Shown here: piece by piece, positions 45,002 through 53,947 of the stretch
Position numbering within the stretch: the first letter of the stretch is position 1
Layout: every line of letters begins with the position of its first letter
DNA from: Janthinobacterium sp. BJB426
GTDB taxonomy: Bacteria; Pseudomonadota; Gammaproteobacteria; Burkholderiales; Burkholderiaceae_D
DNA length: 64,000 bases
Direction of reading: 5' to 3'
Assembly (NCBI RefSeq): GCF_002735705.1
Contig: NZ_PDZL01000020.1
Location: 26,962 to 90,961 of the forward strand
Program-made: the position numbers and the translations under genes
Notes under the pieces: generated by a model
The model's database searches: none
The model's input: the letters and a program-made list of their open reading frames with translations, nothing else
What the model was told of the DNA's origin: nothing

Positions 45002-45918
45002 GCCGCCTCCCGGCCCAGGCGCGGGATGGCATCGACGAGGCGTGCCAGGTAATCGTGGCCCATCTTCGCGTATTCGTAGCTGGGCGCGACGGCCGGGTCC
45101 TGCTCCGCCTCCACCACCAGCCAGCCCTCGTAGCCGTGCAGATACAGACGCGTGAGGATGGCCGGGAAGTCGATGCTGCCGTCGCCCGGCACGCTGAAGG
45201 CTCCGTTGATGACTGCTTGCAGGAAGCTCCAGTGGCCATTGCGGGCCAGTTTCACCACGTTGGGGCGCACATCCTTGCAATGCACGTGGCAAATCCGTTC
45301 GATGTGTTTGTTCAGCACCGCCAGCGCGTCGCCGCCGGCAAACGTGATGTGGCCCGTGTCGAACAGCAAGCCGACCTCGGCTCCCGTCAAGGCCATCAGC
45401 TGATCCACGTCAGCCGGGGTTTCCACATAGGCCCCCATATGATGGTGATAGGCAAGCCGCACGCCGTTGTCGAGCAAGTGCTTCGCAAACGCCGTCAATT
45501 TGTCGGCGTAGTCCTGCCACTGCTGCTGCGACTGGAAACGGGGGCGTTTATACAAAGGGCGCGCTTCGCCCTGGATGGCGTCAGCCACTTCGCCATAGAC
45601 CATCACTGTGGCGCCGCTGTCGGCCAGCAAGCGCAAGTGCGATGCCACGGCGGCGATTTCCTCTTCCACCGAGCGATGGGCCAACCGACCCGAATACCAG
45701 CCGGAAACGCAGGCAAGATTGTATTTTCCCAGCACGGCGTTCAGGGCCGCGGCATCTTTCGGAAACTTGTTGCCCAGTTCAAAGCCCACGTAGCCGATCT
45801 CGGCGCCTTCCTTGAGGGCCGTTTCCAGCGGGGTTTCTCCCCCCAGCGACGGCAAATCGTCGTTCATCCACGAGATCGGGTTGATGCCGATCTTCACATT
45901 CCATGTCGGTGCGTTCAT
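44998..45918 (-). CDS. iolE: Myo-inosose-2 dehydratase
   Basis: The 306-residue TIM-barrel enzyme dehydrates 2-keto-myo-inositol to 3D-(3,5/4)-trihydroxycyclohexane-1,2-dione. Signatures: IGINPISWMNDDLPSLGGET at the N-terminus, EIGYVGFELGNKFPKDAAAL, LAYHHHMGAYVETPADVDQL, VGLLFDTGHITFAGGDALAV, and GWLVVEAEQDPAVAPSYEYA. The metal-binding His, Glu and Asp positions are retained. It overlaps iolD and iolB by four bases each. Confidence 0.96.
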   Translation of the reverse strand: MNAPTWNVKIGINPISWMNDDLPSLGGETPLETALKEGAEIGYVGFELGNKFPKDAAALNAVLGKYNLACVSGWYSGRLAHRSVEEEIAAVASHLRLLADSGATVMVYGEVADAIQGEARPLYKRPRFQSQQQWQDYADKLTAFAKHLLDNGVRLAYHHHMGAYVETPADVDQLMALTGAEVGLLFDTGHITFAGGDALAVLNKHIERICHVHCKDVRPNVVKLARNGHWSFLQAVINGAFSVPGDGSIDFPAILTRLYLHGYEGWLVVEAEQDPAVAPSYEYAKMGHDYLARLVDAIPRLGREAA

Positions 45919-47744
45919 TTTTGTTGTCCTTGGCGGTCAAGTTCATAACGGGCGCGCGCAGCTTGCACGCCGGCTTGCGTGGAGACCTCGGGCACGGCAA
46001 CTTCCCACCAGCAACCGCCCTCTTCGGTCGTGCGCGTGTCGTCCGTATCGATGCAGATCAGATAGGTACGCGTAGCGGCGCGGGCGCGCAGCATCGCCTG
46101 TTCCAGCTCGGCAATGTTGGCCACGTGTTCGGACAGCGCCCCCAGCGATTGGGCATGCAGGGCGAAGTCAATACGAGGTGCGCTATCGGGCAACATATTG
46201 TTGAACGAAGGATTGCCGCACGCCTGCTGCAGGCGGTTGATGCAGCCATAGCCCCGGTTGTCGAGCACGACGATGATGAGTTTTTTGTCCAGCATGACGG
46301 AGGTGGCGATTTCCGAATTCATCATCAGATAACTGCCATCGCCCACCATGACGATCACTTCGCGCTCGGGCTTGGCCATCTTGACGCCGAGGCCGCCGGC
46401 GATTTCATAGCCCATGCACGAGTAGCCGTATTCCATGTGGTAGCCGCCCGGCGTCGACGTTCTCCACAGTTTATGGAGTTCGGCCGGCAGAGTCCCTGCC
46501 GCGCAGACGACGATATCGTTGCTGGTCGAGTCCGCTGAAGAGCGCTGCACGGCGCCGATGACTTCACCGTCGTACGGCAAGCCAGCCACGTCACGCTTGC
46601 CGGTGATGCTTGCAACCGTCGCGCGCCAGGCATGGCCCGCCTGCTGCGCCCGGTCCAGCCATAGTCCCGCGCTGTTCCAGCTGCCCAGCAGCCGCGACAG
46701 GCCTTGCAAGCCCAGCGTCGCATCCGCCTGCACACCGAGGCCACGGCGTTTCAGGGCGTCAAAATGGTTGACGTTCAGGCTCACCAGTTGTGCTTGCGCA
46801 AACAGGGAATTCGAGCCCGTCGTGAAATCCTGCAAGCGCGTGCCGACGGCCAGCACCACGTCGGCCTCCGCCGCCAGCGCGTTCGCTGCAGGCGAGCCCG
46901 TCACGCCGATGGCGCCCAGCTGCAAGGGATGGTCCCATGGCAAAGAACTTTTACCGGCCTGGGTTTCCGCCACGGGAATGCCATGGCGCTCGGCAAAGGC
47001 CTGCAAGGCGGCGCTGGCCTGGCCATACAGCACGCCGCCACCGGCCAATATCAGCGGTTGCTTCGCGTTCCTCAACAACGCTGCCGCTTCTTCCAGTTCC
47101 TGCTCGACGGGCGGCACGGCGCGGAAACGCACGATGCGCGGCGAAAAGAATTCTTCCGGATAGTCATACGCCATCGTCTGCACGTCTTGCGGCAGAGATA
47201 AAGTGACGGGACCGCAGGCGGCCGGGTCCGTCAAGGCGGCAATCGCCCGTGGCAAGGCCGTCAGCAACTGCTCCGGATAGACGATGCGGTCGAAATAGCG
47301 CGATAAAGGTTTAAACGCGTCATTCACCGACACGCTGCCATCCGTGGCATCTTCCAGCTGCTGCAGCACCGGGTCCGGCGCGCGCGAGACGAACACGTCG
47401 CCCGGCAACAGCAATACTGGCAGGCGGTTCACGTGGGCCAGCGCGGCGGCCGTCAGCAAGTTGGTCGCGCCAGGACCGATGGAGCTGGTGACAGCCATCA
47501 TGCGCCGGCGCATGTGGGCTTTCGCATAGGCAATGGCCGAGTGCGCCATCGCCTGTTCATTATGGGCGCGGTAAGTCGGGAAGCTGTCACGGTATTGATA
47601 CAGCGCCTCGCCCAGCCCCGCCACGTTGCCGTGGCCAAAGATGGCGAAAGCGCCGCCGAACAGCGGCTGTCCATCGTCCGTGCGCAAGGCGGCCAGGTAG
47701 CGCACCAGGGCCTGCGCCATGGTCAGGCGGATGGTGGCGCTCAT
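45915..47744 (-). CDS. iolD: 3D-(3,5/4)-trihydroxycyclohexane-1,2-dione acylhydrolase
   Basis: The 609-residue ThDP enzyme opens the inositol-derived ring to 5-deoxy-glucuronate. N-terminal text FAIFGHGNVAGLGEAL and YRAHNEQAMAHSAIAYAKAH carries the ThDP-activating Glu (in HNEQ). The central domain has ILAGGGVLYGQASAALQAFA. The C-terminal ThDP motif reads MVGDGSYLMMNSEIATS, then KLIIVVLDNRGYGCINRLQQ (GDGS to N-R). The start at 47744 overlaps the iolC stop by four bases; a longer in-frame start inside iolC is rejected. Confidence 0.96.
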   Translation of the reverse strand: MSATIRLTMAQALVRYLAALRTDDGQPLFGGAFAIFGHGNVAGLGEALYQYRDSFPTYRAHNEQAMAHSAIAYAKAHMRRRMMAVTSSIGPGATNLLTAAALAHVNRLPVLLLPGDVFVSRAPDPVLQQLEDATDGSVSVNDAFKPLSRYFDRIVYPEQLLTALPRAIAALTDPAACGPVTLSLPQDVQTMAYDYPEEFFSPRIVRFRAVPPVEQELEEAAALLRNAKQPLILAGGGVLYGQASAALQAFAERHGIPVAETQAGKSSLPWDHPLQLGAIGVTGSPAANALAAEADVVLAVGTRLQDFTTGSNSLFAQAQLVSLNVNHFDALKRRGLGVQADATLGLQGLSRLLGSWNSAGLWLDRAQQAGHAWRATVASITGKRDVAGLPYDGEVIGAVQRSSADSTSNDIVVCAAGTLPAELHKLWRTSTPGGYHMEYGYSCMGYEIAGGLGVKMAKPEREVIVMVGDGSYLMMNSEIATSVMLDKKLIIVVLDNRGYGCINRLQQACGNPSFNNMLPDSAPRIDFALHAQSLGALSEHVANIAELEQAMLRARAATRTYLICIDTDDTRTTEEGGCWWEVAVPEVSTQAGVQAARARYELDRQGQQK

Positions 47745-49687
47745 GCTGCACGCTCCAGGCGGTTGCGCGTACGCTGCCACAGGGCAATGAGCTGCTCGAA
47801 GTTGGCGCGTACTGCGGCGATCAGGCCCGCATCGTCGAGTTCGCCCGCCAGCCAACGGCGGCTCGGTTCCTGGAAGATGGTGCGGCCCACCATGAAGCCG
47901 CGGCACGTCGTGCTGGCACTGGCTTGCTCAAAACTGTCGGCCAGGGCGGCAATCGGCGCGTTCAAACCCAGCAGGACGACGCCACGGCAATACGGATCGC
48001 GCTCATGCACGAGGGCATCGATGGCTTGCCATTGTTGGGCAGACATGCTTTCCAGCTTCCACCATTCCGGGTAAATGCCCAGGTTGTACAGGCGCTTGAC
48101 GGCACGCAAGACCGTGTCGTCGCCGTGCGGCAAGGCTTCCGACGGTATGACTTCCAGCAACAGTTCGTGACCGCTCACTTGCGCCGCATCGTACAGGGCC
48201 TTGATCTGCGCTTCCTGTTCCAGGCGGTTTTCCACGGCATCGTCCGGATGCAGTTGCACCAGGCACTTGATCACATGTTCCTTCGGCCAGCTGAGCAGGT
48301 GCGAGCCGATGGAACGGCCCCAGTCGAATTGCAGCGGGTTTGATCCCGGCAACTCCACGGGGCGGCCTATCCACCAACCCCGCCCCGTCGCATCGTTGAG
48401 CGCATCGACGCCATAGCGGCCATCGATCAGCACGCCCGTCTTGCCGGCCAGCTGCAAGGCCGTTTCCGTTTGCGCCACGGCTTGCACCATCAATTGTTTC
48501 AGGGCCGCAATGGCCGACTCGGGCGCACCCGTCTGTTGCGCCAGCTCAAAGAATTGCGTACGGTGATCAAAGGCAAATACGCACAACTCATCCCATTGCT
48601 TGCGCGCCACTGTCGTGCGGTGCAGGCGCGACAAAGTCGCGTCCTGGTCCGGCTGCGTCAGTTTCACCGCATTGGCGAGGAAATAGTCGAGTTCGACAGG
48701 CGACGGCATGGCCGGTGCACAGCCGTGGCGCGACACGACCAGGGCGCCGCAACCGTTCGCGTAGCGGCAGCACGCTTCGTAATCCTCGCCGCGCAGCCAG
48801 CCTTTCAGGAAGCCTGACAGAAAAGCGTCGCCTGCGCCCAGCACATTCAGCACTTCCACGCGCACGCCGCGGTAGTTATACGCGTCATCAAGACTGGCCG
48901 GCACCACATTGTCGATGACGGCGCTGCCCAGCGGGCCCCGCTTGACGACCAGGGTGGCCAGGGTGGCGGCCCGCACGGCGCGCAAGCTGGCCATGATGTC
49001 GGCGCCGCCGCCGGCGATCATGAATTCCTCTTCCGTGCCGACGATCAGGTCGAACTGCGGCAAGATGCTTTGCAGATGTTTGGTCACGCCGTCGTTCGAG
49101 ACGAAACGCGTTTCGCCATCGGCCTTGCCCGACAAGCCCCACAGCACGGGCCGGTAATCGATGTCGAGCACGGTGCGCACATTGTTCGCGCGGGCCAGTT
49201 TCAAGGCTTGCGTGCTGACGGCATGCATGGCAGACGTGGAGAAATGCGTGCCGGTGATCAACAACGCCTTGCTGGAGGCAATGAAGTCCGCATCCACCGA
49301 AGAGGCTTCGATGGCCATGTCGGCGCAATTTTCACGGTAAAAAATCAGGGGAAAGGTGTTTTTATCCTTGATACCCAGCATGACTAAAGCCGTCAGGCGG
49401 TCGCGGTCGATGCCCACGTGGCTGACGTCGCAACCCTCCTTCGACAAGGTGTCAGTGAGGAAACGCCCCATGTGGTCGTCGCCCACTTTCGACAGCATGG
49501 CTGACTTGAGGCCCAGGCGGGCCGTGCCGAAGGCGATATTCGCCGACGAACCGCCCAGGTATTTGGCGAAACTGGTGACATCTTCCAGGGTGCTGCCGAT
49601 CTGCTGCGCGTACAGGTCCACCGCCAGGCGGCCCAGGCAGATCACGTCCAGCGCCCGCCCCAGGGCAAATTGTGTGGAATTATTCAT
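47741..49687 (-). CDS. iolC: IolC kinase fused to DUF2090 aldolase domain
   Basis: The 648-residue protein combines two steps. Residues 1-330 are a PfkB sugar kinase (ALDVICLGRLAVDLYAQQIG, YLGGSSANIAFGTARLGLKS, VLGAGDAFLSGFLKGWLRGE with the catalytic Asp), which phosphorylates 2-deoxy-5-keto-gluconate. Residues about 345-648 are DUF2090 (WDELCVFAFDHRTQFFELAQ, LIDGRYGVDALNDATGRGWW, KCLVQLHPDD, LLLEVIPS, YPEWWKLESM, RGVVLLGLNAP), the domain that can replace IolJ and cleave the 6-phosphate to malonate semialdehyde and dihydroxyacetone phosphate. No separate iolJ occurs in the cluster, which supports that role. AAGGAT precedes the start by about seven bases. Confidence 0.94.
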   Translation of the reverse strand: MNNSTQFALGRALDVICLGRLAVDLYAQQIGSTLEDVTSFAKYLGGSSANIAFGTARLGLKSAMLSKVGDDHMGRFLTDTLSKEGCDVSHVGIDRDRLTALVMLGIKDKNTFPLIFYRENCADMAIEASSVDADFIASSKALLITGTHFSTSAMHAVSTQALKLARANNVRTVLDIDYRPVLWGLSGKADGETRFVSNDGVTKHLQSILPQFDLIVGTEEEFMIAGGGADIMASLRAVRAATLATLVVKRGPLGSAVIDNVVPASLDDAYNYRGVRVEVLNVLGAGDAFLSGFLKGWLRGEDYEACCRYANGCGALVVSRHGCAPAMPSPVELDYFLANAVKLTQPDQDATLSRLHRTTVARKQWDELCVFAFDHRTQFFELAQQTGAPESAIAALKQLMVQAVAQTETALQLAGKTGVLIDGRYGVDALNDATGRGWWIGRPVELPGSNPLQFDWGRSIGSHLLSWPKEHVIKCLVQLHPDDAVENRLEQEAQIKALYDAAQVSGHELLLEVIPSEALPHGDDTVLRAVKRLYNLGIYPEWWKLESMSAQQWQAIDALVHERDPYCRGVVLLGLNAPIAALADSFEQASASTTCRGFMVGRTIFQEPSRRWLAGELDDAGLIAAVRANFEQLIALWQRTRNRLERAA

Positions 49688-49695
49688 GGCTATCC

Positions 49696-50481
49696 TTAAA
49701 TCGTGACACCGTCGAGTTCACTCATCAGCGTTTGCATTTCCGCACCGCCCGCCATCATGTCGAGTACTTCATCCTTGGAAACGGTTTCCTTGGTGTAAGT
49801 GCCCAGCGACTTGCCCCGGTTCAAGAGAGTGAACGAGTCGCCCACAGGGTAGGCATGGTGCACATTGTGGGTAATAAAGATCACGGACAAGCCCCGTTCG
49901 CGCGCCTTGTAGATCAGTTTCAGGACGTTGAACGACTGTTTCACGCCCAGCGCCGCCGTCGGCTCGTCGAGAATCAGCACGCGCGCGCCGAAGTGGATGG
50001 CGCGGGCAATGGCCAGGCATTGCCGCTCGCCGCCCGACATCGTGCCCACGGCCTGATGCGGATCGCGCACCATGATGCCCATCTCGGCCAGCTTGTCGCG
50101 CGCCGTGGTGGCCGCGTATTCCATATCCATCACGGGCAGCACGCCGAACATTTTCCGCATCGGTTCGCGGCCCATGAAGAAATTGCGCGCCACGGACAGC
50201 AATGGTACCAGCGCCAGGTCCTGGTAGACGGTGGCCACGCCCAGGTCGAGCGCCTCTTTCGGCGAATTAAAGCTGACGGGCTTGCCGTCAACCAGATACT
50301 CACCGCTGGAGGGCCGGTGCACGCCGGCCAGGGTCTTGATCAGGGTCGACTTGCCGGCGCCGTTGTCACCGAGCAGGCAATGCACTTCGCCCGGTTTCAA
50401 GCGCAGGGTGACGTTTTGCAGGGCGATGACGGAGCCGAAACGTTTGCTGATGTTTTCCAGCGCAAGGATGTATTCGCTCAT
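49696..50481 (-). CDS. Sugar ABC transporter ATP-binding protein (inositol uptake)
   Basis: The 261-residue single-cassette ATPase has Walker A ([20 protein letters not shown]), the signature [15 protein letters not shown], Walker B ([12 protein letters not shown]) and the His switch ([16 protein letters not shown]). It resembles FrcA, the one-cassette member of the CUT2 sugar family, rather than the two-cassette RbsA/IatA. It lies between the permease (3 bases upstream) and iolC (8 bases downstream), so the transporter is expected to serve myo-inositol. Confidence 0.92.
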   Translation of the reverse strand: MSEYILALENISKRFGSVIALQNVTLRLKPGEVHCLLGDNGAGKSTLIKTLAGVHRPSSGEYLVDGKPVSFNSPKEALDLGVATVYQDLALVPLLSVARNFFMGREPMRKMFGVLPVMDMEYAATTARDKLAEMGIMVRDPHQAVGTMSGGERQCLAIARAIHFGARVLILDEPTAALGVKQSFNVLKLIYKARERGLSVIFITHNVHHAYPVGDSFTLLNRGKSLGTYTKETVSKDEVLDMMAGGAEMQTLMSELDGVTI

Positions 50482-50484
50482 GGC

Positions 50485-51642
50485 TTATCTCGCTTCCGTG
50501 ACACGGGCACGGACAAAGTTGTTGAACAGTACCGCGATCAGCAGCATGACGCCGAGGAAGACGCGGAACCAGTCCGAATTGATATTGGTATAAGTAATGC
50601 CGATCTGCACCACGCCGAAGATCAGCGCGCCGAAGCAGGCGCCGACGACGGAACCGTAGCCGCCCGTCAGCAAGGCGCCGCCGATGACAGCCGCGATGAT
50701 GGCTTCGAATTCCTTTTGCATGCCGCGGTCGGCGGCGGCCGAACCCACGTCAAATACTTGCAGCGTGGCAAACAGGCAGGCGCAGAAGGCGGTGAAGACG
50801 AACAGCGATACCTTGATGGTTTTCACCGGTACGCCCACGTTCTTGGCCGCGTTGGCGTCGCCGCCGACGGCGAATATCCAGTTGCCGATGCGGGTGCGGG
50901 CCAGGACGAAGCCGGACACGAGCGCCAGGCCGGCCCACCAGACGATGACCTTGGGGATGCCCTTGACCAGCGGCGCGCCATTGTCGAGCGCCGTGATCCA
51001 GCCCGCCTTGGCCATCCAGGCGAACAGCGAAGTGCCCACTTCGCCATGGAACAGGGTCGTGGCCAGCCAGTCGTCGGCGGCCAGCGCGCCGATGCCGCTG
51101 ACGATGGTGCGGTTGGCAAACATGATGGACAGTGCCAGGGTCAGGCCGCGCAGGATGAACAGGAACGCCAGGGTGACGATAAACGAAGGCAAGCGCGTCT
51201 TGATGACCAGGTAGCCGTTGAGCCAGCCCAGCGCCATGGAACCGGCAAAGGCGAACAGGATGGCGGCCCACACTGGCCAGTGGAAGTAGACGGAAGGAAT
51301 GGCGATCATCATGCCGGCAAAGCCGATCATGGAACCGATCGACAGGTCGAATTCGCCGGCAATCATCAGCACGCAGGCGCCGATGGCGATGATGCCCAGG
51401 TAGGCGGCCACTTGCGCCCAGTTGATCACGCCGTCGAGGTTGAACATGCCAGAGTCGCCGGCCGTCAGGACGAAGAAGGCGAACACCAGGATGGCGCCCG
51501 AGATCGAGGCGAACTCCGGGCGACTGAACAGCCGCTTCAGCCAGCTGATCTGCCCCACGCGCTCATCAAAGCCCTGCTTTTGCGGCGGCGTGCCCGAGGC
51601 GGCCATGCCACCCTGCTCCACGCTTAATTTCACGGTACTCAT
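50485..51642 (-). CDS. Sugar ABC transporter permease (inositol uptake)
   Basis: The 385-residue CUT2 permease has about ten helices. Conserved text: AAYLGIIAIGACVLMIAGEF, then DLSIGSMIGFAGMMIAIPSV, LNGYLVIKTRLPSFIVTLAF, FAVGGDANAAKNVGVPVKTI and GGYGSVVGACFGALIFGVVQ. The N-terminal 40 residues are cytoplasmic. It is FrcC/IatP-like. GGGAG precedes the ATG by about seven bases. A long hairpin lies in the 134-base gap from the binding-protein gene, which probably lowers permease expression relative to the binding protein. Confidence 0.92.
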   Translation of the reverse strand: MSTVKLSVEQGGMAASGTPPQKQGFDERVGQISWLKRLFSRPEFASISGAILVFAFFVLTAGDSGMFNLDGVINWAQVAAYLGIIAIGACVLMIAGEFDLSIGSMIGFAGMMIAIPSVYFHWPVWAAILFAFAGSMALGWLNGYLVIKTRLPSFIVTLAFLFILRGLTLALSIMFANRTIVSGIGALAADDWLATTLFHGEVGTSLFAWMAKAGWITALDNGAPLVKGIPKVIVWWAGLALVSGFVLARTRIGNWIFAVGGDANAAKNVGVPVKTIKVSLFVFTAFCACLFATLQVFDVGSAAADRGMQKEFEAIIAAVIGGALLTGGYGSVVGACFGALIFGVVQIGITYTNINSDWFRVFLGVMLLIAVLFNNFVRARVTEAR

Positions 51643-51704
51643 GCTATGTCTCCCTTGTTTTATAGCAACCTGCCAGCCTCGACAACAATTCCAGGGCGGC
51701 AGGA

Positions 51705-51737
51705 CCCGCGCGCCGGCAAGCTTGGCCTGCGCGCGGG
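51705..51737 (-). other. Intercistronic hairpin between binding protein and permease
   Basis: CCCGCGCGC (51705-51713) pairs perfectly with GCGCGCGGG (51729-51737) over a 15-base loop. No T-run follows on the minus strand, so an mRNA 3'-end block or partial attenuator is likelier than a full terminator. Confidence 0.6.
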
Positions 51738-51776
51738 GACTACAACTAAGTATTGATTGAATTGAAAAGCGGTTGC

Positions 51777-52823
51777 TTAACGGAACTGGCCGGCGTATTT
51801 CTCCACCTTGCCGATATTGTCCTTGGTGACATACCCGGGACCGGAACCGATATGGCGCGGGCCATACGATGGTGCCAGGCCGTACTCGGCCAGGCGCGCC
51901 TTGAACTTGGCGTTATTGATCAGCTTTTCGCGGATCTTGGCCAGGTCCGTGGTCTTGTCCTGCTTCATGATGGCCAGCACGGCAACGGGGATATAGCCTT
52001 GCAGGTACGGTTGCTGGTCGATCGCGAACTGGATGCTGCCATCCTTGATGCCTTTCGAGATGTCATCGGACAGGTCGAACGTGGCAAACCACATCTTGCC
52101 CTTCAAACCCATTTTTTCCAGCGCCTTCAACGAAGCGTGGGCCGAAGTGGGTCCCAACGCCAGCACGGCCTGGGTTTTCGGGTTGTTGCGCAGGTAGGCG
52201 CTCAGCTTGCTCTCGATGGTGGTCGGATCTTCGCCCGCATCCAGGGTAGCAGCCTTGAAATCGACGCCGATGGCCTCGGCAAAGCCGCGGCAGCGCTCGA
52301 ACGACGACGGGTTTGTCGCGTAATGGTTGACGCAGACGAAGGACTTGATGCCGGCCGCCTTGGCTTTTTCACCGGCGCCCTTGCCTGCCTCGAATTCGGG
52401 TTGGCCCACGTGCATCACGGCGCCCAGCTGCTCGCTTTGCGTCAGAGTACCGGAATTGATCGTGACAAACGGAATCTTCTTGGCAGCAACGAGGCCCAGC
52501 GGTTTTTGCAGCACGCTGAAGTCGGCGATGCTGACGATCACGCCGTCGTAGTTGCGAGCTGCCGATTGCTCGACCAGGCGCGCCATGTCGGCCAGGTCGC
52601 CATTCGGCGGATTGCGGTAGTCGACGGTGACATTGAAGTCTTCGCCAGCTTGCTTGACGGAATTTTTGATCGTATTCCACCAGGAATCGGAATCAGGCGC
52701 ATGGCTGATCAACACGAATTTCTCGCCCGCCGCGTGGCTGGCGCTCATGGCCAGACCCAGTCCCAGGCCGAGGCCCAGCACGGCCAGGCGCTTCAGAAAT
52801 CCCTTACGCTTATTGCTTTGCAT
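51777..52823 (-). CDS. Sugar ABC transporter substrate-binding protein (inositol uptake)
   Basis: The 348-residue periplasmic-binding-protein type 1 has a signal peptide (FLKRLAVLGLGLGLGLAMSA, then SHAAGE, residues 8-33). The mature part begins KFVLISHAPDSDSWWNTIKN and includes MARLVEQSAARNYDGVIVSI, IPFVTINSGTLTQSEQLGAV and FATFDLSDDISKGIKDGSIQ, with IDQQPYLQGYIPVAVLAIM near the C-terminus, all typical for CUT2 sugar binders (FrcB/IbpA-like). It is the first gene of the predicted inositol operon, facing the RpiR-type regulator. AAGGAG lies seven bases before the ATG. Confidence 0.93.
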   Translation of the reverse strand: MQSNKRKGFLKRLAVLGLGLGLGLAMSASHAAGEKFVLISHAPDSDSWWNTIKNSVKQAGEDFNVTVDYRNPPNGDLADMARLVEQSAARNYDGVIVSIADFSVLQKPLGLVAAKKIPFVTINSGTLTQSEQLGAVMHVGQPEFEAGKGAGEKAKAAGIKSFVCVNHYATNPSSFERCRGFAEAIGVDFKAATLDAGEDPTTIESKLSAYLRNNPKTQAVLALGPTSAHASLKALEKMGLKGKMWFATFDLSDDISKGIKDGSIQFAIDQQPYLQGYIPVAVLAIMKQDKTTDLAKIREKLINNAKFKARLAEYGLAPSYGPRHIGSGPGYVTKDNIGKVEKYAGQFR

Positions 52824-52959
52824 GAATGTCTCCTTGAAGGATTAATTTTTATAGTTGCCAGCTTTTGTCGCGTGTCAGCGGGGAGCCGGAAAACTGGCAA
52901 GACCCGATGCACTGCGCACAGCTTAGGCCACAAAAAAGACAAATGCAATAAAATTTTCA

Positions 52960-52991
52960 AAATAGATTTAAATAGAAAATCATTTCTATTT
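52960..52991. promoter_or_regulatory. Candidate operator for the RpiR-type inositol regulator
   Basis: AAATAGAAA, a four-base spacer, then TTTCTATTT (52970-52991) is a perfect 9-bp inverted repeat. A further AAATAGA half-site sits ten bases (one helical turn) upstream at 52960. The centre reads GAA-N6-TTC-like, similar to the GGAA-N6-TTCC reported for rhizobial IolR. It lies in the 257-base divergent promoter between the importer and the regulator. Confidence 0.65.
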
Positions 52992-53080
52992 TCTGGATTC
53001 ACTCCTATAATTCTCGCCAGAACCAGCCGCACGGAATTGATACACAGTCGCGGCCCAGCAAGCACACAGAGGAAAAAACC

Positions 53081-53947
53081 ATGGCAGCCACCGCCCCCAT
53101 CGAACAGCTGATGCAGCACATTGCCGCCGAGTACGACAATCTGTCGCGCCAGTTGAAAGTCATCGCCCAATACATCGAGAAGCACCGGGCCAGCCTGATG
53201 CTCGAACGCATCAGCGACATCGCTGCCGCCTGCGACGTTCAGCCGTCGGCCATCGTGCGCTTCGCGCAGCGCTTCGGCTACACGGGTTTCAGTGAAATGC
53301 AGGATGTCTTCCGCCAGGCTTATACGGACCAGGCAGGCGCCACGCCCGACTATCAGCAACGCATCCGCAAGCTCATTTCCACGCGCGACGCCGCCCTCAG
53401 TGCGGGCGACCTGACGCGCGAATTCGTTGGCGCCAGCCGCGCCGGCCTCGACGACCTGGCCGCAGGACTCGACGACGCGCAACTGGAAGCGGCCGTCAAC
53501 CTGCTGCTGAAAGCGGAAAACATCTATGTGATCGGCGTGCGCCGGTCCTTTCCGATCGCCTCCTACATCGCCTACGCGCTGGAACACACGGACAAGCGCG
53601 TGCACCTGATCAGCGGACTGGGCGGCATGCACCGCGAACAGATGCGCAGCGTGCGCGAACGCGATGTGGCGATCGCCATCAGTTTCTCGCCTTACGGCAA
53701 GGAAACCCAGCAGTGCATCAAGGCGGCGCAAGACAAGGGCGCCAAGGTCCTGGTGATTACTGACAGCAAGCTGGCCCCGCTCGCGCGGGCCGCCGACGCG
53801 CTGCTCACCGTCACCGAGGGCAGCGCCTTCGCCTTCCGCTCGCTGACCAGCACCATCTGCCTGTGCCAGGCGCTGTTCATCGCGCTGGCATACAAATTAG
53901 AGCTCGACATCGAAGAAATCCACACCCCAGGAGAACATGATGATTGA
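53081..53947 (+). CDS. iolR: RpiR-family regulator (IolR-like)
   Basis: The 288-residue regulator has an N-terminal helix-turn-helix (about 1-80: QLMQHIAAEYDNLSRQLKVI, ISDIAAACDVQPSAIVRFAQ, RFGYTGFSEMQDVF) and a SIS sugar-phosphate domain (about 115-270: IYVIGVRRSFPIASYIAYAL, RDVAIAISFSPYGKETQQCI, KVLVITDSKLAPLARAADAL). RpiR-type IolR proteins repress iol genes and release DNA on binding a pathway intermediate such as 2-deoxy-5-keto-gluconate 6-phosphate. GAGGAAA precedes the ATG. The 3' end overlaps iolG by eight bases. Confidence 0.9.
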   Translation: MAATAPIEQLMQHIAAEYDNLSRQLKVIAQYIEKHRASLMLERISDIAAACDVQPSAIVRFAQRFGYTGFSEMQDVFRQAYTDQAGATPDYQQRIRKLISTRDAALSAGDLTREFVGASRAGLDDLAAGLDDAQLEAAVNLLLKAENIYVIGVRRSFPIASYIAYALEHTDKRVHLISGLGGMHREQMRSVRERDVAIAISFSPYGKETQQCIKAAQDKGAKVLVITDSKLAPLARAADALLTVTEGSAFAFRSLTSTICLCQALFIALAYKLELDIEEIHTPGEHDD

